From positions 62,001 to 126,000 of the forward strand of contig NZ_JAMSLX010000008.1 in the NCBI RefSeq assembly GCF_023806085.1: a stretch of DNA of 64,000 bases, given 5' to 3'. Below the pieces are notes generated by a model. The model was given only the letters and a program-made list of their open reading frames with translations. It was not told the DNA's origin and did not search any database. Positions within the stretch are counted from its first letter, which is position 1, and the number at the start of each line of letters is the position of its first letter. Shown piece by piece: positions 39,159 to 50,577 of this stretch. Position numbers and translations under genes: made by a program. The stretch comes from Hephaestia sp. MAHUQ-44 (GTDB lineage: Bacteria > Pseudomonadota > Alphaproteobacteria > Sphingomonadales > Sphingomonadaceae).

Positions 39159-39619
39159 AGCCGCACCCCGCCACGCCCCTGATCGCCAAAGTCCTTGGCA
39201 TCGGCGACGACATCGGCCGGATCGGCGCCGCGTTCGGCGCGCGCGAATACCACGCGGCCCACCGGCTTGCGCTCGCTGCCGCCGCCCGGCCCTGCGATCC
39301 CGGTGATCGCCACCGCAACATCGGCGCCGCTCTGTTCGAGCGCGCCTTGTGCCATGCTCCACGCGGTTGCGATCGACACCGAACCGAAGGTCTCGATCAT
39401 GTCGCTGCTGACATGGAGCACCGCCAGCTTGGCCTCGTTCGAATAGGTGACATAGCCCGCCTCGAGCACGTCGGACGACCCCGGAATTTCGGTAAGCGCC
39501 GCGCACACGAGCCCGCCCGTACAGCTTTCGGCCAGCGCGATGCGGCGACCGGCGGCTTTGTTGGCATCGACCACGCGCTGCGCGGCGGCGACGAGTTCAG
39601 CGGGGAGAATCGTCTCCAT
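39092..39619 (-). CDS. CinA C-terminal-domain nicotinamide-nucleotide amidase
   Basis: 175 aa. Corresponds to the C-terminal half of CinA (PncC), which deamidates NMN to nicotinate mononucleotide for NAD salvage. Signatures: RIALAESCTGGLVCAALTEIPG, and AITGIAGPGGGSERKPVG. A stand-alone PncC-type protein without the N-terminal MoCF half. It overlaps the 3' end of ratA by 67 nt in convergent orientation. Confidence 0.92.
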   Translation of the reverse strand: METILPAELVAAAQRVVDANKAAGRRIALAESCTGGLVCAALTEIPGSSDVLEAGYVTYSNEAKLAVLHVSSDMIETFGSVSIATAWSMAQGALEQSGADVAVAITGIAGPGGGSERKPVGRVVFARAERGADPADVVADAKDFGDQGRGGVRLQAALCALELLMPDAEPFASAP

Positions 39620-39622
39620 GGG

Positions 39623-40162
39623 TCAGCGCCTCTGCGCCGGGCAGAGCGGGAGATCAAGCGTCGGCATGCGCGTGTCGATCGCACCGGCGGCCTGCTTCTC
39701 GCGAATCAACTCCAGCGCCGACACCACCAGCCCCGCGGCGTTGCGCGGCGGAAGCGGCTGGAGCAGCGTCACCATATGATCGATCGCAGCGCAGTCGCTG
39801 GTCTGGATCTGCCCGACCAGCGCCGGGGCGAGCACCGACACCAGCAGCGGCCGCGTAAAATCGGATTGCAGCAGCGGCGCCATATCGGGCCCGGCGACCT
39901 TTTCGAGCGCGGCGCGCGCCTGCGGCCAGGCCTGGTTCGCGGCGGCGTCATATTGCGCCAGGAAGGCGCCGCTCGTCTGGCGGATCAGCGCGGTAACTGG
40001 CAGCACGGGGGCGCAGGCGCGCCCGGTCTGGCGGATGATTTCGGGCATCGCGACCAGCGTGATCGATTCGGCTTCGGCGGTGGTGATGCACGGTGTCGCC
40101 GCGGTGGCCGCCGTGCCGGAGGCGACCAGCGCGATCGCGCTCAAACTGGCAAGGAACTTCAT
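39623..40162 (-). CDS. secreted hypothetical protein
   Basis: 179 aa. Signal peptide ([22 protein letters not shown]). The mature protein is helical and has four cysteines, enough for two disulfides. Family not recognised. The start overlaps the ispDF stop by 4 nt, so it is co-translated with isoprenoid genes without an obvious link. Probably periplasmic. Confidence 0.65.
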   Translation of the reverse strand: MKFLASLSAIALVASGTAATAATPCITTAEAESITLVAMPEIIRQTGRACAPVLPVTALIRQTSGAFLAQYDAAANQAWPQARAALEKVAGPDMAPLLQSDFTRPLLVSVLAPALVGQIQTSDCAAIDHMVTLLQPLPPRNAAGLVVSALELIREKQAAGAIDTRMPTLDLPLCPAQRR

Positions 40163-41343
40163 ACACGATCCTTTGATAGAGAGATGGCGCCGGGAACGGG
40201 GGCGGGGACACGGACGGTCGCGATCGCCTGCGCGGCAATACCTTCGCCGCGGCCGACGAACCCGAGCCGTTCGGTGGTGGTCGCCTTGATACTGACCTGA
40301 TCGGGCCCCAGCCCGAGCAATTCGGCGATCCGCGCGCGGATCGCCTCGCGGTGCGGGCCGATCTTCGGGGCCTCGCACATCAAGGTCAGGTCGACGAAAT
40401 CGATCATGCCGCCGCGCTCGGCGACGAGCCGCGCGGCGTGTTGGAGGAACTGGTCCGACGCCGCACCGCGCCACTGCGGATCGCTCGGCGGGAAATGCGT
40501 ACCGATATCGCCCGCGGCGATCGTGCCGAGCAATGCATCGGTCAGCGCATGGAGCGCGACATCGGCGTCGCTATGCCCCGCAAGCCCCTTGTCGTGGGGG
40601 ATCAGCACGCCGCCGAGCCACAATTGCTCGCCCGCGACGAGCCGGTGGACGTCGAACCCCGTGGCGCTGCGCGAGACCATCGCGGCGCCGAGGCGCGTCT
40701 CGGCGGCGGCGATGTCGGCGGGGTAGGTGATCTTGTCGAGCATCGTCTCTCCCTCAACCAATGCGATAGTGCCGCCGAGGCGACGCACCATCTGCGCGTC
40801 GTCGGTTGCTTCCTCATCGCCGGGCCAGCGTTGATGCGCGGTGCGTAGCGCGTCGAACCTGAACGCTTGCGGAGTCTGGACCCGGTAGAGCCCCTCGCGC
40901 GCCACCGTCTCGCCCAGCGTCGTGCTGCCGCGCGCGAGCGTGTCGGCAACCGGCAGCACCGGCACCGCGCCGTCGTGCGTCTCGAGCGCTTCGAGCAGGC
41001 GGTCGATCACCGCCGCGCAAAGGAAGGGGCGGGCGGCGTCATGGACCAGCACCCGCGTCACCGCCTCGTCTGCCAACGCGTCCAGCCCGGCTTGCACCGA
41101 TTCCCGACGCGTCGCGCCGCCGGTGACGTGGCGAACAGCACCGAGCGCGGTTGCCAGCATCGCCTCCTGCCCGGCGCCGATCACCACGATCACGCGGTGG
41201 ATCGCGGGATGCGCCGCCAGCGTGGCGTAGCTATGGGCGAGCATCGGCCTGCCGCCGAGCATCTTGAATTGCTTGGGCGGGCCGCCGAGCCGCGTCCCCT
41301 GGCCGGCGGCGACGATCAGCGCGATCGTGCGGTGAATGGTCAT
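40159..41343 (-). CDS. ispDF: bifunctional IspD/IspF
   Basis: 394 aa. Two MEP-pathway enzymes in one chain. Residues 1-230: MEP cytidylyltransferase ([29 protein letters not shown]). Residues about 235-394: 2-C-methyl-erythritol 2,4-cyclodiphosphate synthase, with metal ligands in GFDVHRL and [11 protein letters not shown] and the [17 protein letters not shown] terminus. The fused form is common in alphaproteobacteria. Divergent from dusB. Confidence 0.96.
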   Translation of the reverse strand: MTIHRTIALIVAAGQGTRLGGPPKQFKMLGGRPMLAHSYATLAAHPAIHRVIVVIGAGQEAMLATALGAVRHVTGGATRRESVQAGLDALADEAVTRVLVHDAARPFLCAAVIDRLLEALETHDGAVPVLPVADTLARGSTTLGETVAREGLYRVQTPQAFRFDALRTAHQRWPGDEEATDDAQMVRRLGGTIALVEGETMLDKITYPADIAAAETRLGAAMVSRSATGFDVHRLVAGEQLWLGGVLIPHDKGLAGHSDADVALHALTDALLGTIAAGDIGTHFPPSDPQWRGAASDQFLQHAARLVAERGGMIDFVDLTLMCEAPKIGPHREAIRARIAELLGLGPDQVSIKATTTERLGFVGRGEGIAAQAIATVRVPAPVPGAISLSKDRV

Positions 41344-41424
41344 CGCGTGCGCCTAGCCCAAGCGCGCGCGGCTTGCCAGCAGCGGGCGTCTCGGATAAAG
41401 CGCTGCCCAATTTTCAGGCACATT

Positions 41425-42423
41425 ATGACGACACTCGCTCCCATTCAGGTCGGCCCCGTGCGGATCGACAGCCCCGTCGTGCTGGCGCCGATGACCGGCG
41501 TCTCCGACATGCCGTTCCGCACGCTCGTGCGCCGTTACGGTTCGGGGCTCAACGTTACCGAGATGATCGCGAGCCAGGCCGCGATCCGCGAGACGCGCCA
41601 GTCGATCCAGAAAGCGGCGTGGCATCCGCTCGAAGAACCGGTGTCGATGCAGCTCGTCGGCTGCACCGCGCTCGAAATGGGCGAGGCGGCCAAGCTTGCC
41701 GCCGACAAGGGCGCCGCGATCATCGACATCAACATGGGCTGCCCGGTGCGCAAGATCGTCAACGGCTGGGCAGGATCGGCGCTGATGCGCGACCTCGATC
41801 TGGCGAGCGCGATCGTCAAGGCGGTGGTCGCCGCGGTCGACGTGCCGGTAACGCTCAAGATGCGGATGGGCTGGGATCATGCCAGCCTCAACGCGCCCGA
41901 ACTCGCGCGGATCGCCGAGGACATCGGCGTCAAGATGATCACCGTCCATGGCCGCACCCGCTGCCAGATGTACAAGGGCAGCGCCGACTGGAGCTTCATC
42001 CGGCAGGTGAAGGACGCGGTGTCGGTGCCGGTGCTCGTCAATGGCGACATCTGCTCGATCGAGGATGCCGAAACCGCGCTCGAGCAATCGGGTGCCGACG
42101 GGCTGATGATCGGGCGCGGCGCTTACGGCCGGCCATGGCTGCTCGGCCAGATGATGCATTGGTTTGCCACCGGCACGCGGCGGCCCGACCCCTCGCTCGA
42201 TGAGCAATATCTTGTTATTGCAGAACATTACGAGGCGATGCTGTCGCATTATGGCACCGAAACCGGGGTCAATATGGCGCGCAAGCATATCGGCTGGTAC
42301 ACGCGCGGGCTGCACGGTTCGGCGGAGTTCCGCAACACCGTCAACCAGGAACCCGACGCCCGGGTCGTCAAGAAGATGCTCGCCGAATTCTATGCGCCGT
42401 GGCGCAATCGTGCCGCGGCCTGA
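41425..42423 (+). CDS. dusB: tRNA-dihydrouridine synthase DusB (NifR3)
   Basis: 332 aa. FMN-dependent reduction of uridine in tRNA. TIM barrel with [15 protein letters not shown] at the N terminus, the catalytic Cys in [18 protein letters not shown] and [11 protein letters not shown]. It is the classical nifR3 upstream of ntrB-ntrC, and its last 32 nt overlap the chosen ntrB start. Confidence 0.95.
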   Translation: MTTLAPIQVGPVRIDSPVVLAPMTGVSDMPFRTLVRRYGSGLNVTEMIASQAAIRETRQSIQKAAWHPLEEPVSMQLVGCTALEMGEAAKLAADKGAAIIDINMGCPVRKIVNGWAGSALMRDLDLASAIVKAVVAAVDVPVTLKMRMGWDHASLNAPELARIAEDIGVKMITVHGRTRCQMYKGSADWSFIRQVKDAVSVPVLVNGDICSIEDAETALEQSGADGLMIGRGAYGRPWLLGQMMHWFATGTRRPDPSLDEQYLVIAEHYEAMLSHYGTETGVNMARKHIGWYTRGLHGSAEFRNTVNQEPDARVVKKMLAEFYAPWRNRAAA

Positions 42424-43488
42424 GAATGTCGTCGCCGGTGGCCCCGGCCTGTCCGAACTGCTTACGGCGTTGCCGGTCGGCGTGCTCGTCATCGACCCCG
42501 ATCGCCGGATCGCGCGGGTCAATACGGCGTGCGAGCAATTGCTCAACCTGTCCGAGCGCGTTCTGGTCGGCCAGCGGCTCGATGATGTGCTTGCCTTGCC
42601 CGGCCCCGCGCGCGCGCGCCGTGACGGCCATGCGCTCGCGGCGTTCGATGTCGAGATCGAAACCAGCCGCGGCGCGCGCGTCCGCGTCGATTATCTCGAG
42701 GCCTTGCTCGGCGACCATGCCGGGTGGCGCGTGATCACGCTCCACCATGCCGCCACGCCGCGCGCGATGGGCGTATCGCCGGGCCGCGATGCGGGCGCGC
42801 GCGCGGCGGTGGGCGCGGCGGCGATGCTCGCGCACGAGATCAAGAACCCGCTGTCGGGTATCCGTGGCGCGGCACAATTGCTCAGTGGCGGGGAAGGGGC
42901 GGGCGACCTGACCACGCTGATCGTCACCGAGGTCGATCGGATCGCGGCGCTGATCGACGGGATGCAGGATTTCAGCGACACGACCCCGCTCGAATTGACG
43001 TCGGAGAATATCTATCCGCTGCTCGATCACGCTCGTCGCGTGGCACGCGCCGGGTTCGCGCGCGACGTGACGATCGACGAGCATTTCGATCCGTCGCTGC
43101 CGCCGGTGCTCGTCAACCGTGATGCCTTGCTTCAGGTGTTCATCAACCTGCTCAAGAACGCGTCCGAGGCCGTCGCGGGGCAGGCCGAACCGCGGATTCT
43201 CCTCACCACCGCATATCGCCAGGGCGTCGCGATCGATGCCGGCCCCGACAAGCCGCGCCGCGCGCTGCCGATCGAACTCGCGGTGATCGATAACGGCCCC
43301 GGTGCGCCGCCCGATATCGCCGAGCTGCTGTTCGATCCGTTCGTTTCGGGCCGGCCCGAGGGCAAGGGGCTGGGACTGGCGCTGGTCGACAAACTGATGC
43401 GCGCGATGGGCGGGATCGTCCAATATGCGCGCGAGGGCAGCCCCGAGGCAACCGTGCTCCGGGTCCGGCTCGCGCGCGGGGAGGCGGC

Positions 43489-43492
<4 letters not shown>
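42392..43492 (+). CDS. ntrB: nitrogen-regulation histidine kinase NtrB
   Basis: 366 aa, no membrane helix, so cytoplasmic. N-terminal PAS domain (about 20-120). HisKA with phospho-acceptor His in [20 protein letters not shown], HATPase with N box [10 protein letters not shown] and G boxes DNGPGAPPD and GKGLGLAL. Controls NtrC phosphorylation according to PII signals. ATG 42392 overlaps dusB; GTG 42410 is an alternative. The stop overlaps ntrC (ATGA). Confidence 0.93.
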
Positions 43493-44955
<1,463 letters not shown>

Positions 44956-44977
44956 ACGGGGCTAATATGTGTTTTGC

Positions 44978-44993
44978 TTGCACGGGCATTGTT
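44978..44993 (+). promoter_or_regulatory. degenerate sigma-54-like -24/-12 site before ntrY
   Basis: TTGCACG (44978-44984), 4 nt, TTGTT (44989-44993), against a consensus of TGGCACG-N4-TTGCW. One mismatch falls in each conserved pair, so activity is doubtful. A start about 12 nt downstream would leave a leader of only a few bases before ATG 45008. Confidence 0.2.
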
Positions 44994-45007
44994 GTATTCG
45001 TGCAACG

Positions 45008-47251
45008 ATGAGTGGCGAGGCGGTGACAATTGCGGGCGGTGAGCCGCACCGCTGGCAACCCGGGTTGTCCTGGCCCGCGCTGGTCGAAATCGGCGTGCTG
45101 GCGGCCGCGATCCTGATGGGGGTCGCGACCTATTTCATCCTCGATAGCAGCAGTACTTCTCAGAAATTACTCAGTCCCGGCGTTGCGGCATTGCTTTTGC
45201 TGGGAAATCTTTTGCCGGTGGCGGCGCTGCTGGTGCTGATCGGGCGCCGGGTCGCGAAGCGCCGGGCGGCACGTGCCGACGCCGCCGGCGATGGCAGGCT
45301 GCACGTGCGGCTGGTCGCGATCTTCTCGTTGATCGCCAGCGTGCCGATCGTGCTGACGGTGATCGCCGCATCGGTGATGTTCCAGTCGGTCAACCAGTTC
45401 TGGGCATCGAGCAAGGCGGAGAAGGCGTTCAACTCGACGATTGCGCTGGTCGAGGATGCGCAAGGCCAGTTCATCGATCGCTGGGTGGCCGAGGCGCGCG
45501 CGATGGCGACCGATCTTGGCGACAACCGCAATGTCTACCCGGTCGGCACCGAGACCGGGCACAATTATCTCGCGCGGCAGACCTTGTATCGCAACCTCAG
45601 CGAAGCGGTGCTGTTCACCTATGAGGGCAAGGACGGGATCAACGTCGTCGATGTGGTCAACCCGCCCGACGAAACGGCCTTCTCGGAACGTGTCACACCT
45701 GAATTGCTCAAGCTGATGAGCAAGCAGCAAAATCCAGCGATCAACCGCACGCCTGATACGATCTGGATCGTGATCAACGTGCCCGATGCGCCCGACCTGT
45801 ATCTGTACATCGGCACGCATGTGAACGCGACCTTCATCAACCGCCAGCACCTCGCGGCGAGCGATCTGATCAACGAATATCGCACGCTCCAGGAGCATTC
45901 GCACGCGCTCCAACTCAAGTTCAACGCGGCGCTGTTCGCGGTCGCGGTGCTTATCATCGCGCTGACGGTGTGGATCGCGCTTGCGGTCGCCGATCGGCTG
46001 GTGCGCCCGGTCAACGAGCTTGTCGGCGCGGCGCTCAGGGTATCGGAAGGCGACCTTGCGGTACGCGTGCCCGAGCCGCGGACGCGCGACGAAGTGGGCG
46101 CGCTCGGCACCGCGTTCAACGTCATGACCGCGCGGCTTCAAACGCAGACGACCGCGCTTGAAAGCCGCCGCGCGCTGATCGAAGCGGTGATGTCGGGGGT
46201 CACCGCGGGGGTGATCTCGATCGATTCCAACCGCACCGTCCAACTCGTCAACAGCTCGGCGGTGGCGCTGCTCGATTCGGAGCGCGGCGATCCTGTCGGG
46301 CAACCGCTGGCCGCGCTTTCGGCCGAACTCGATGCCTTGCTCGATAGCGACACGCGTGAGGCGGTGATCCAGGTTGCCGCCGCCGAGCGCGAGCCGCGCA
46401 CGCTCGCGGTCAAGATCACGCGCGACGCCGCGGGGCAGGTGCTCACCTTCGACGATATCACCCAGCAATTGCTCGATCAGCGCCGCGCGGCCTGGTCCGA
46501 TGTCGCGCGCCGGATCGCGCATGAGATCAAGAACCCGCTCACCCCGATCCAGCTCGCCGCCGAACGGCTCCAGCGCCGCTATGGCAAGCAGATCGACAGC
46601 GCCGACCCCACCTTCAAGCGGCTGACCGAAACGATCGTGCGCCAGGTCGGCGATCTGCGCCGGATGGTCGACGAATTCTCGTCGTTCGCGCGGATGCCCA
46701 AGCCCGTTTTTCGCGAGGAATCACTGGTCGATATCGGCCGTCAGGCGCTGTTCCTGCACGAAGTCGCGCATTCGAACATCCACTTCACCTTCGAGCATAG
46801 CGGCAATGCGGTGATGCTGGTGTGCGATCGCCGCCAGATCGGGCAGGCGCTCACCAACATCGTCAAGAACGCCGTCGAGGCAATCGACGCGCGCGGCACG
46901 GATGCCGATGGCGCGATCGTGATGCGGCTTTGGGAGGATAGCGATCCCGATAGCGTGACGATTGAGGTCGCGGACGACGGTGTCGGGCTGCCGATCGAGC
47001 GCGATCGCCTGGTCGAGCCCTATATGACCACCCGGTCGCGCGGCACCGGGCTTGGCCTCGCGATCGTCAAGAAGATCGCCGAGGAACATTGCGGCACCGT
47101 TACCTTCGCCGATCGTGACGGCGGGGGCACCAAAGTGACGATGACCTTCGATCGCGCGATGCTGGCCGCGATCGACACCGGCGACGGATCGGACGCCGAT
47201 GACGCCCGCGATCGCCCGCTTCCCGCTCTCACCAGAAACCGGACCCCCTGA
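45008..47251 (+). CDS. ntrY: membrane histidine kinase NtrY
   Basis: 747 aa. Three predicted membrane helices near the N terminus (about residues 25-45, 60-80 and 100-125), a periplasmic sensor part, another helix near residues 300-325, HAMP, PAS (about 375-480), HisKA with His in [22 protein letters not shown], and HATPase (NIVKNAVEAI, DDGVGLP, GTGLGLAI). Works with NtrX. ATG 45008 is chosen over 44969, whose extra residues are Cys/His-rich and unlike the family. The gap to ntrC is 52 bp and to ntrX is 2 bp. Confidence 0.93.
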   Translation: MSGEAVTIAGGEPHRWQPGLSWPALVEIGVLAAAILMGVATYFILDSSSTSQKLLSPGVAALLLLGNLLPVAALLVLIGRRVAKRRAARADAAGDGRLHVRLVAIFSLIASVPIVLTVIAASVMFQSVNQFWASSKAEKAFNSTIALVEDAQGQFIDRWVAEARAMATDLGDNRNVYPVGTETGHNYLARQTLYRNLSEAVLFTYEGKDGINVVDVVNPPDETAFSERVTPELLKLMSKQQNPAINRTPDTIWIVINVPDAPDLYLYIGTHVNATFINRQHLAASDLINEYRTLQEHSHALQLKFNAALFAVAVLIIALTVWIALAVADRLVRPVNELVGAALRVSEGDLAVRVPEPRTRDEVGALGTAFNVMTARLQTQTTALESRRALIEAVMSGVTAGVISIDSNRTVQLVNSSAVALLDSERGDPVGQPLAALSAELDALLDSDTREAVIQVAAAEREPRTLAVKITRDAAGQVLTFDDITQQLLDQRRAAWSDVARRIAHEIKNPLTPIQLAAERLQRRYGKQIDSADPTFKRLTETIVRQVGDLRRMVDEFSSFARMPKPVFREESLVDIGRQALFLHEVAHSNIHFTFEHSGNAVMLVCDRRQIGQALTNIVKNAVEAIDARGTDADGAIVMRLWEDSDPDSVTIEVADDGVGLPIERDRLVEPYMTTRSRGTGLGLAIVKKIAEEHCGTVTFADRDGGGTKVTMTFDRAMLAAIDTGDGSDADDARDRPLPALTRNRTP

Positions 47252-47253
47252 TT

Positions 47254-48630
47254 ATGACGCTCGACATCCTTGTCGTCGATGACGAACTCGATATCCGCGA
47301 ACTCGTGGCGGGCGTGCTCGAGGACGAAGGCTATGAGGCGCGCAACGCAGCGGATAGCGATGCCGCGCTGGAGGCGATCGCGGCGCGACGGCCGTCGCTG
47401 GTGCTGCTCGACGTGTGGCTTCAGGGCTCGCGGCTCGACGGGCTCGACCTGCTCGACGAGATCAAGCGGCGCGACCCGTCGATCCCGGTGCTGGTGATCT
47501 CGGGGCACGGCAATCTCGATACCGCGGTCGCCGCGATCCGCCGCGGTGCTGCCGATTTCATCGAAAAACCGTTCGAGGCCGAGCGGTTGCTGCTGATGGT
47601 CGAGCGCGCGACCGAGACCGAGCGGTTGAAGCGCGAGATCGCGTCGCTGCGGGCCTCGGTGGCGAGCGAGAGCGATCTTACCGGCGCGTCGGCGGCGATC
47701 AACGCGGTGCGCGCGACGCTCAAACGCGTCGCCTCGACCGGCAGTCGCGTGATGATTACCGGCCCGGCCGGGGTCGGCAAGGAGATCGCGGCGCGGCTGC
47801 TCCACGGCTGGAGCCCGCGCGCGAGCGCCCCGTTCATCGTCGTCAGTGCCGCCCGGATGACGCCCGAGCGCGTCGAGGAGGAATTGTTCGGGGTGGAGGA
47901 GGGCGGAGATCTCGTCCGGCCCGGCATGCTCGAACAGGCGCACGGTGGCACGCTGTTCCTTGACGAGATCGCGGACATGCCGCTGACGACGCAGGGCCGC
48001 ATCCTGCGCGTGTTGACCGACCAGAGCTTCACTCGTGTCGGCGGCCAGCGCATCGTCAAGGTCGACGTGCGTGTCGTCTCCGCCACCGCGCGCGACCTGA
48101 CCGAAGAAATCGCCGAGGGGCGGTTTCGCGAGGATCTCTATTACCGGCTCAACGTCGTGCCGGTCGCGATTCCGCCGCTGGCCGACCGGCGCGAGGATAT
48201 TCCGCCGCTGGTCGATCATTTCGTTGCGCATTATGCCGCCGAGCGCCGCGTGCCGACCCCGGAGATTGCCACCGATGCGATGGTCGCGCTGCAATCGTGC
48301 GATTGGCCCGGCAACGTGCGCCAGCTCCGCAACGTCGTCGAGCGCACCGTGATCCTGGCGCCGGGCGATCGGATCGGCCGGATCGAGATCGACCTGCTGC
48401 CCGCCGAAGTGCTCGGCGAGCAGGGTGATCTCGGCGGCAACGGGACCGCGGCGATCATGGGCGCGCCGCTGCGCGAGGCCCGCGAGACGTTCGAGCGCGA
48501 ATATCTGCGCGTGCAGATTCGGCGGTTCTCGGGCAATATCTCGCGCACCGCGAGCTTCATCGGGATGGAGCGCTCGGCGCTGCATCGCAAGCTCAAGCTG
48601 CTCGGAATCACCGAAACGCGCGAATCCTGA
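47254..48630 (+). CDS. ntrX: response regulator NtrX without a sigma-54 contact loop
   Basis: 458 aa. Receiver with Asp53 (LLDVWLQGSRLDG), AAA+ domain with Walker A GPAGVGKE and Walker B GGTLFLDEI, and a Fis-like C terminus (ISRTASFIGMERSALHRKLKLLGI). Where NtrC reads GAFTGA, this protein has GVEEGGDLVRPG and is four residues shorter (encoded near 47881-47940). The ATPase motifs remain, but direct activation of sigma-54 polymerase is unlikely; it may act as a repressor or with sigma-70 holoenzyme. Starts 2 bp after ntrY. Confidence 0.93.
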   Translation: MTLDILVVDDELDIRELVAGVLEDEGYEARNAADSDAALEAIAARRPSLVLLDVWLQGSRLDGLDLLDEIKRRDPSIPVLVISGHGNLDTAVAAIRRGAADFIEKPFEAERLLLMVERATETERLKREIASLRASVASESDLTGASAAINAVRATLKRVASTGSRVMITGPAGVGKEIAARLLHGWSPRASAPFIVVSAARMTPERVEEELFGVEEGGDLVRPGMLEQAHGGTLFLDEIADMPLTTQGRILRVLTDQSFTRVGGQRIVKVDVRVVSATARDLTEEIAEGRFREDLYYRLNVVPVAIPPLADRREDIPPLVDHFVAHYAAERRVPTPEIATDAMVALQSCDWPGNVRQLRNVVERTVILAPGDRIGRIEIDLLPAEVLGEQGDLGGNGTAAIMGAPLREARETFEREYLRVQIRRFSGNISRTASFIGMERSALHRKLKLLGITETRES

Positions 48631-48754
48631 GCCGGCAGTGGACGCGGCGTCGCCGCATCCCTAAAATTGAAACAGCGTGCCGATAAAGGTGCGCATCCTG
48701 ACGCCGGGAACCGGCGCGCCGCAGGGCCATGACCCTGCCAATAAGGACAGCAAG

Positions 48755-49246
48755 ATGGCCGAAAAACACAGCTCCCTCCAGGATCTCTTTCTCAACGCAC
48801 TGCGCCGGTCGAAAACACCGGTGACGATGTTCCTCGTGAAGGGCGTCAAATTGCAGGGAATCGTCACCTGGTTCGATAATTTCTCGGTGCTGCTGCGCCG
48901 CGACGGCCAATCGCAATTGATCTACAAGCATGCGATCTCGACGATCATGCCATCGGGGCAGATCGATGTCGCCGAGATCGTTGGTTCGATGGGAGAAAGC
49001 AGCAAGAAGCCAATGCTTCTGCAGGAAGTTTTTCTGAGCGCAGTGCGCAAATCGGAAGAGGGCGTGACGATGTTTCTCGTCAACGGCGTGATGCTCCAGG
49101 GGCATATCGCGGCGTTCGATCTGTTCTGCATGTTGCTCCAGCGCGACGGCATGTCGCAGCTTGTCTACAAACACGCCGTCTCGACCGTTCAGCCGGCGCA
49201 TCCGCTCAATCTGGCGGAAGAGCAGGCGGATTCGAGCGAAGATTGA
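48755..49246 (+). CDS. hfq: tandem-domain RNA chaperone Hfq
   Basis: 163 aa, twice the length of the core Hfq. Two complete Sm domains: residues about 7-66 and 88-147. Each has the proximal-face motif, YKHAISTI (57-64) and YKHAVSTV (138-145), offset by 81 residues, and an N-terminal LQ-x-x-FL helix. The rim basic pair is RR in domain 1 and RK in domain 2; the distal Lys of VKLQG is replaced by Met in domain 2. A trimer of such chains would give the usual six-fold ring. ATG 48755 has AAGGA at 48743-48747. The stop overlaps the hflX start. Confidence 0.95.
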   Translation: MAEKHSSLQDLFLNALRRSKTPVTMFLVKGVKLQGIVTWFDNFSVLLRRDGQSQLIYKHAISTIMPSGQIDVAEIVGSMGESSKKPMLLQEVFLSAVRKSEEGVTMFLVNGVMLQGHIAAFDLFCMLLQRDGMSQLVYKHAVSTVQPAHPLNLAEEQADSSED

Positions 49247-50535
49247 GCACCGGGTTCGATCGCGATCGGGATGATTTCGCTCGCGGCGCGCGCGCCGTCG
49301 TCGTGTTCCCCGATCGGGGGCAATCGAGCCGCGACGCCGAGGCGCGGCTCGATGAGACGGCGGGGCTCGCGCTGGCGATCGGGATCGTCGTTGCTGATCG
49401 CGTCAACGTCAAGCTGCGCGCACCCAAGCCCGCGACCTTGCTCGGCAGCGGGCAGGTCGAGGCGCTGGCGGCGACCGCGCGGATGGAGGATGCCGATCTC
49501 GTCATCTTCGATGCCGCGCTGACGCCGATCCAGCAACGCAACCTCGAAACCGCGCTCGACGCCAAGGTGATCGATCGCACCGGGCTGATCCTCGAAATCT
49601 TCGGCGAACGCGCGGCGACCGCTGAGGGACGGCTTCAGGTCGAATTGGCGCATCTCGATTATCAGGCGGGGCGGCTGGTCCGCAGCTGGACCCATCTCGA
49701 GCGTCAGCGCGGCGGCTTCGGCTTTCTCGGCGGGCCCGGCGAAACGCAGATCGAGGCCGATCGCCGACTGATCCGTGATCGCATGGCGCGGCTGCGGCGC
49801 GAGCTCGATCAGGTCAAGCGCACGCGTGGGCTGCATCGCGATCGGCGCCAGCGCGCGCCCTGGCCGGTGATCGCGCTGGTCGGCTATACCAATGCCGGCA
49901 AATCGACGCTGTTCAACCGGCTCACCGGCGCCGACGTGTTCGCCGAAAATTTGCTGTTCGCGACGCTCGATCCGACCTTGCGGCAGATCCGCCTGCCCGG
50001 CATCGACAAGGCGATCCTTTCCGACACGGTGGGGTTCGTCTCCGAACTGCCGACCCAGCTCGTCGCGGCATTCAAGGCGACGCTCGAAGAGGTAGCCTCA
50101 GCCGATTTGCTGATCCACGTCCGCGATGTCGCGCACCCCGACAGCGAGGCGCAACGCGCCGATGTCGAGGCGGTGCTGACCGAGATCGGCGTCGACGAGG
50201 CAACGCTCAGGATCGAGGCGTGGAACAAGCTCGACCTGCTCGATGCAGCCGAACGCGAGGAACGCCTGGGCGACGCGGCGAAGCGCGAGGATGTCGTCGC
50301 GGTCTCGGCGCTGACCGGGGAGGGGGTGGAAGCGTTGATGGACAGGATCAGCGCGGTGCTCACCACCAGCCACCGACGCTATCGGATCGCGCTCGACCCC
50401 GCCGATGGTGCGGGCGCGGCCTGGCTGCACCAGCATGGCGAGGTGCTCGATCAGGCGATGGAAGGCGATGCGCTGGTGTTCGAGATGCGGATGGCGCCCG
50501 CCGATCACGAACGCTTCGCGACGCGATTCGGGTAG
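49243..50535 (+). CDS. hflX: ribosome-associated GTPase HflX
   Basis: 430 aa. N-terminal HflX domain ([20 protein letters not shown]), a Gly-rich helical linker ([20 protein letters not shown]) and a GTPase domain with G1 GYTNAGKS, G3 DTVGF and G4 NKLD. HflX splits or rescues stalled ribosomes after heat stress. The TTG start at 49243 overlaps the hfq stop (TTGA). Conserved hfq-hflX pair. Confidence 0.95.
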   Translation: MSTGFDRDRDDFARGARAVVVFPDRGQSSRDAEARLDETAGLALAIGIVVADRVNVKLRAPKPATLLGSGQVEALAATARMEDADLVIFDAALTPIQQRNLETALDAKVIDRTGLILEIFGERAATAEGRLQVELAHLDYQAGRLVRSWTHLERQRGGFGFLGGPGETQIEADRRLIRDRMARLRRELDQVKRTRGLHRDRRQRAPWPVIALVGYTNAGKSTLFNRLTGADVFAENLLFATLDPTLRQIRLPGIDKAILSDTVGFVSELPTQLVAAFKATLEEVASADLLIHVRDVAHPDSEAQRADVEAVLTEIGVDEATLRIEAWNKLDLLDAAEREERLGDAAKREDVVAVSALTGEGVEALMDRISAVLTTSHRRYRIALDPADGAGAAWLHQHGEVLDQAMEGDALVFEMRMAPADHERFATRFG

Positions 50536-50577
50536 CGAGAACAAGAAGGGAACGCCGGGGCAGGGAGCAGGGGCCGG

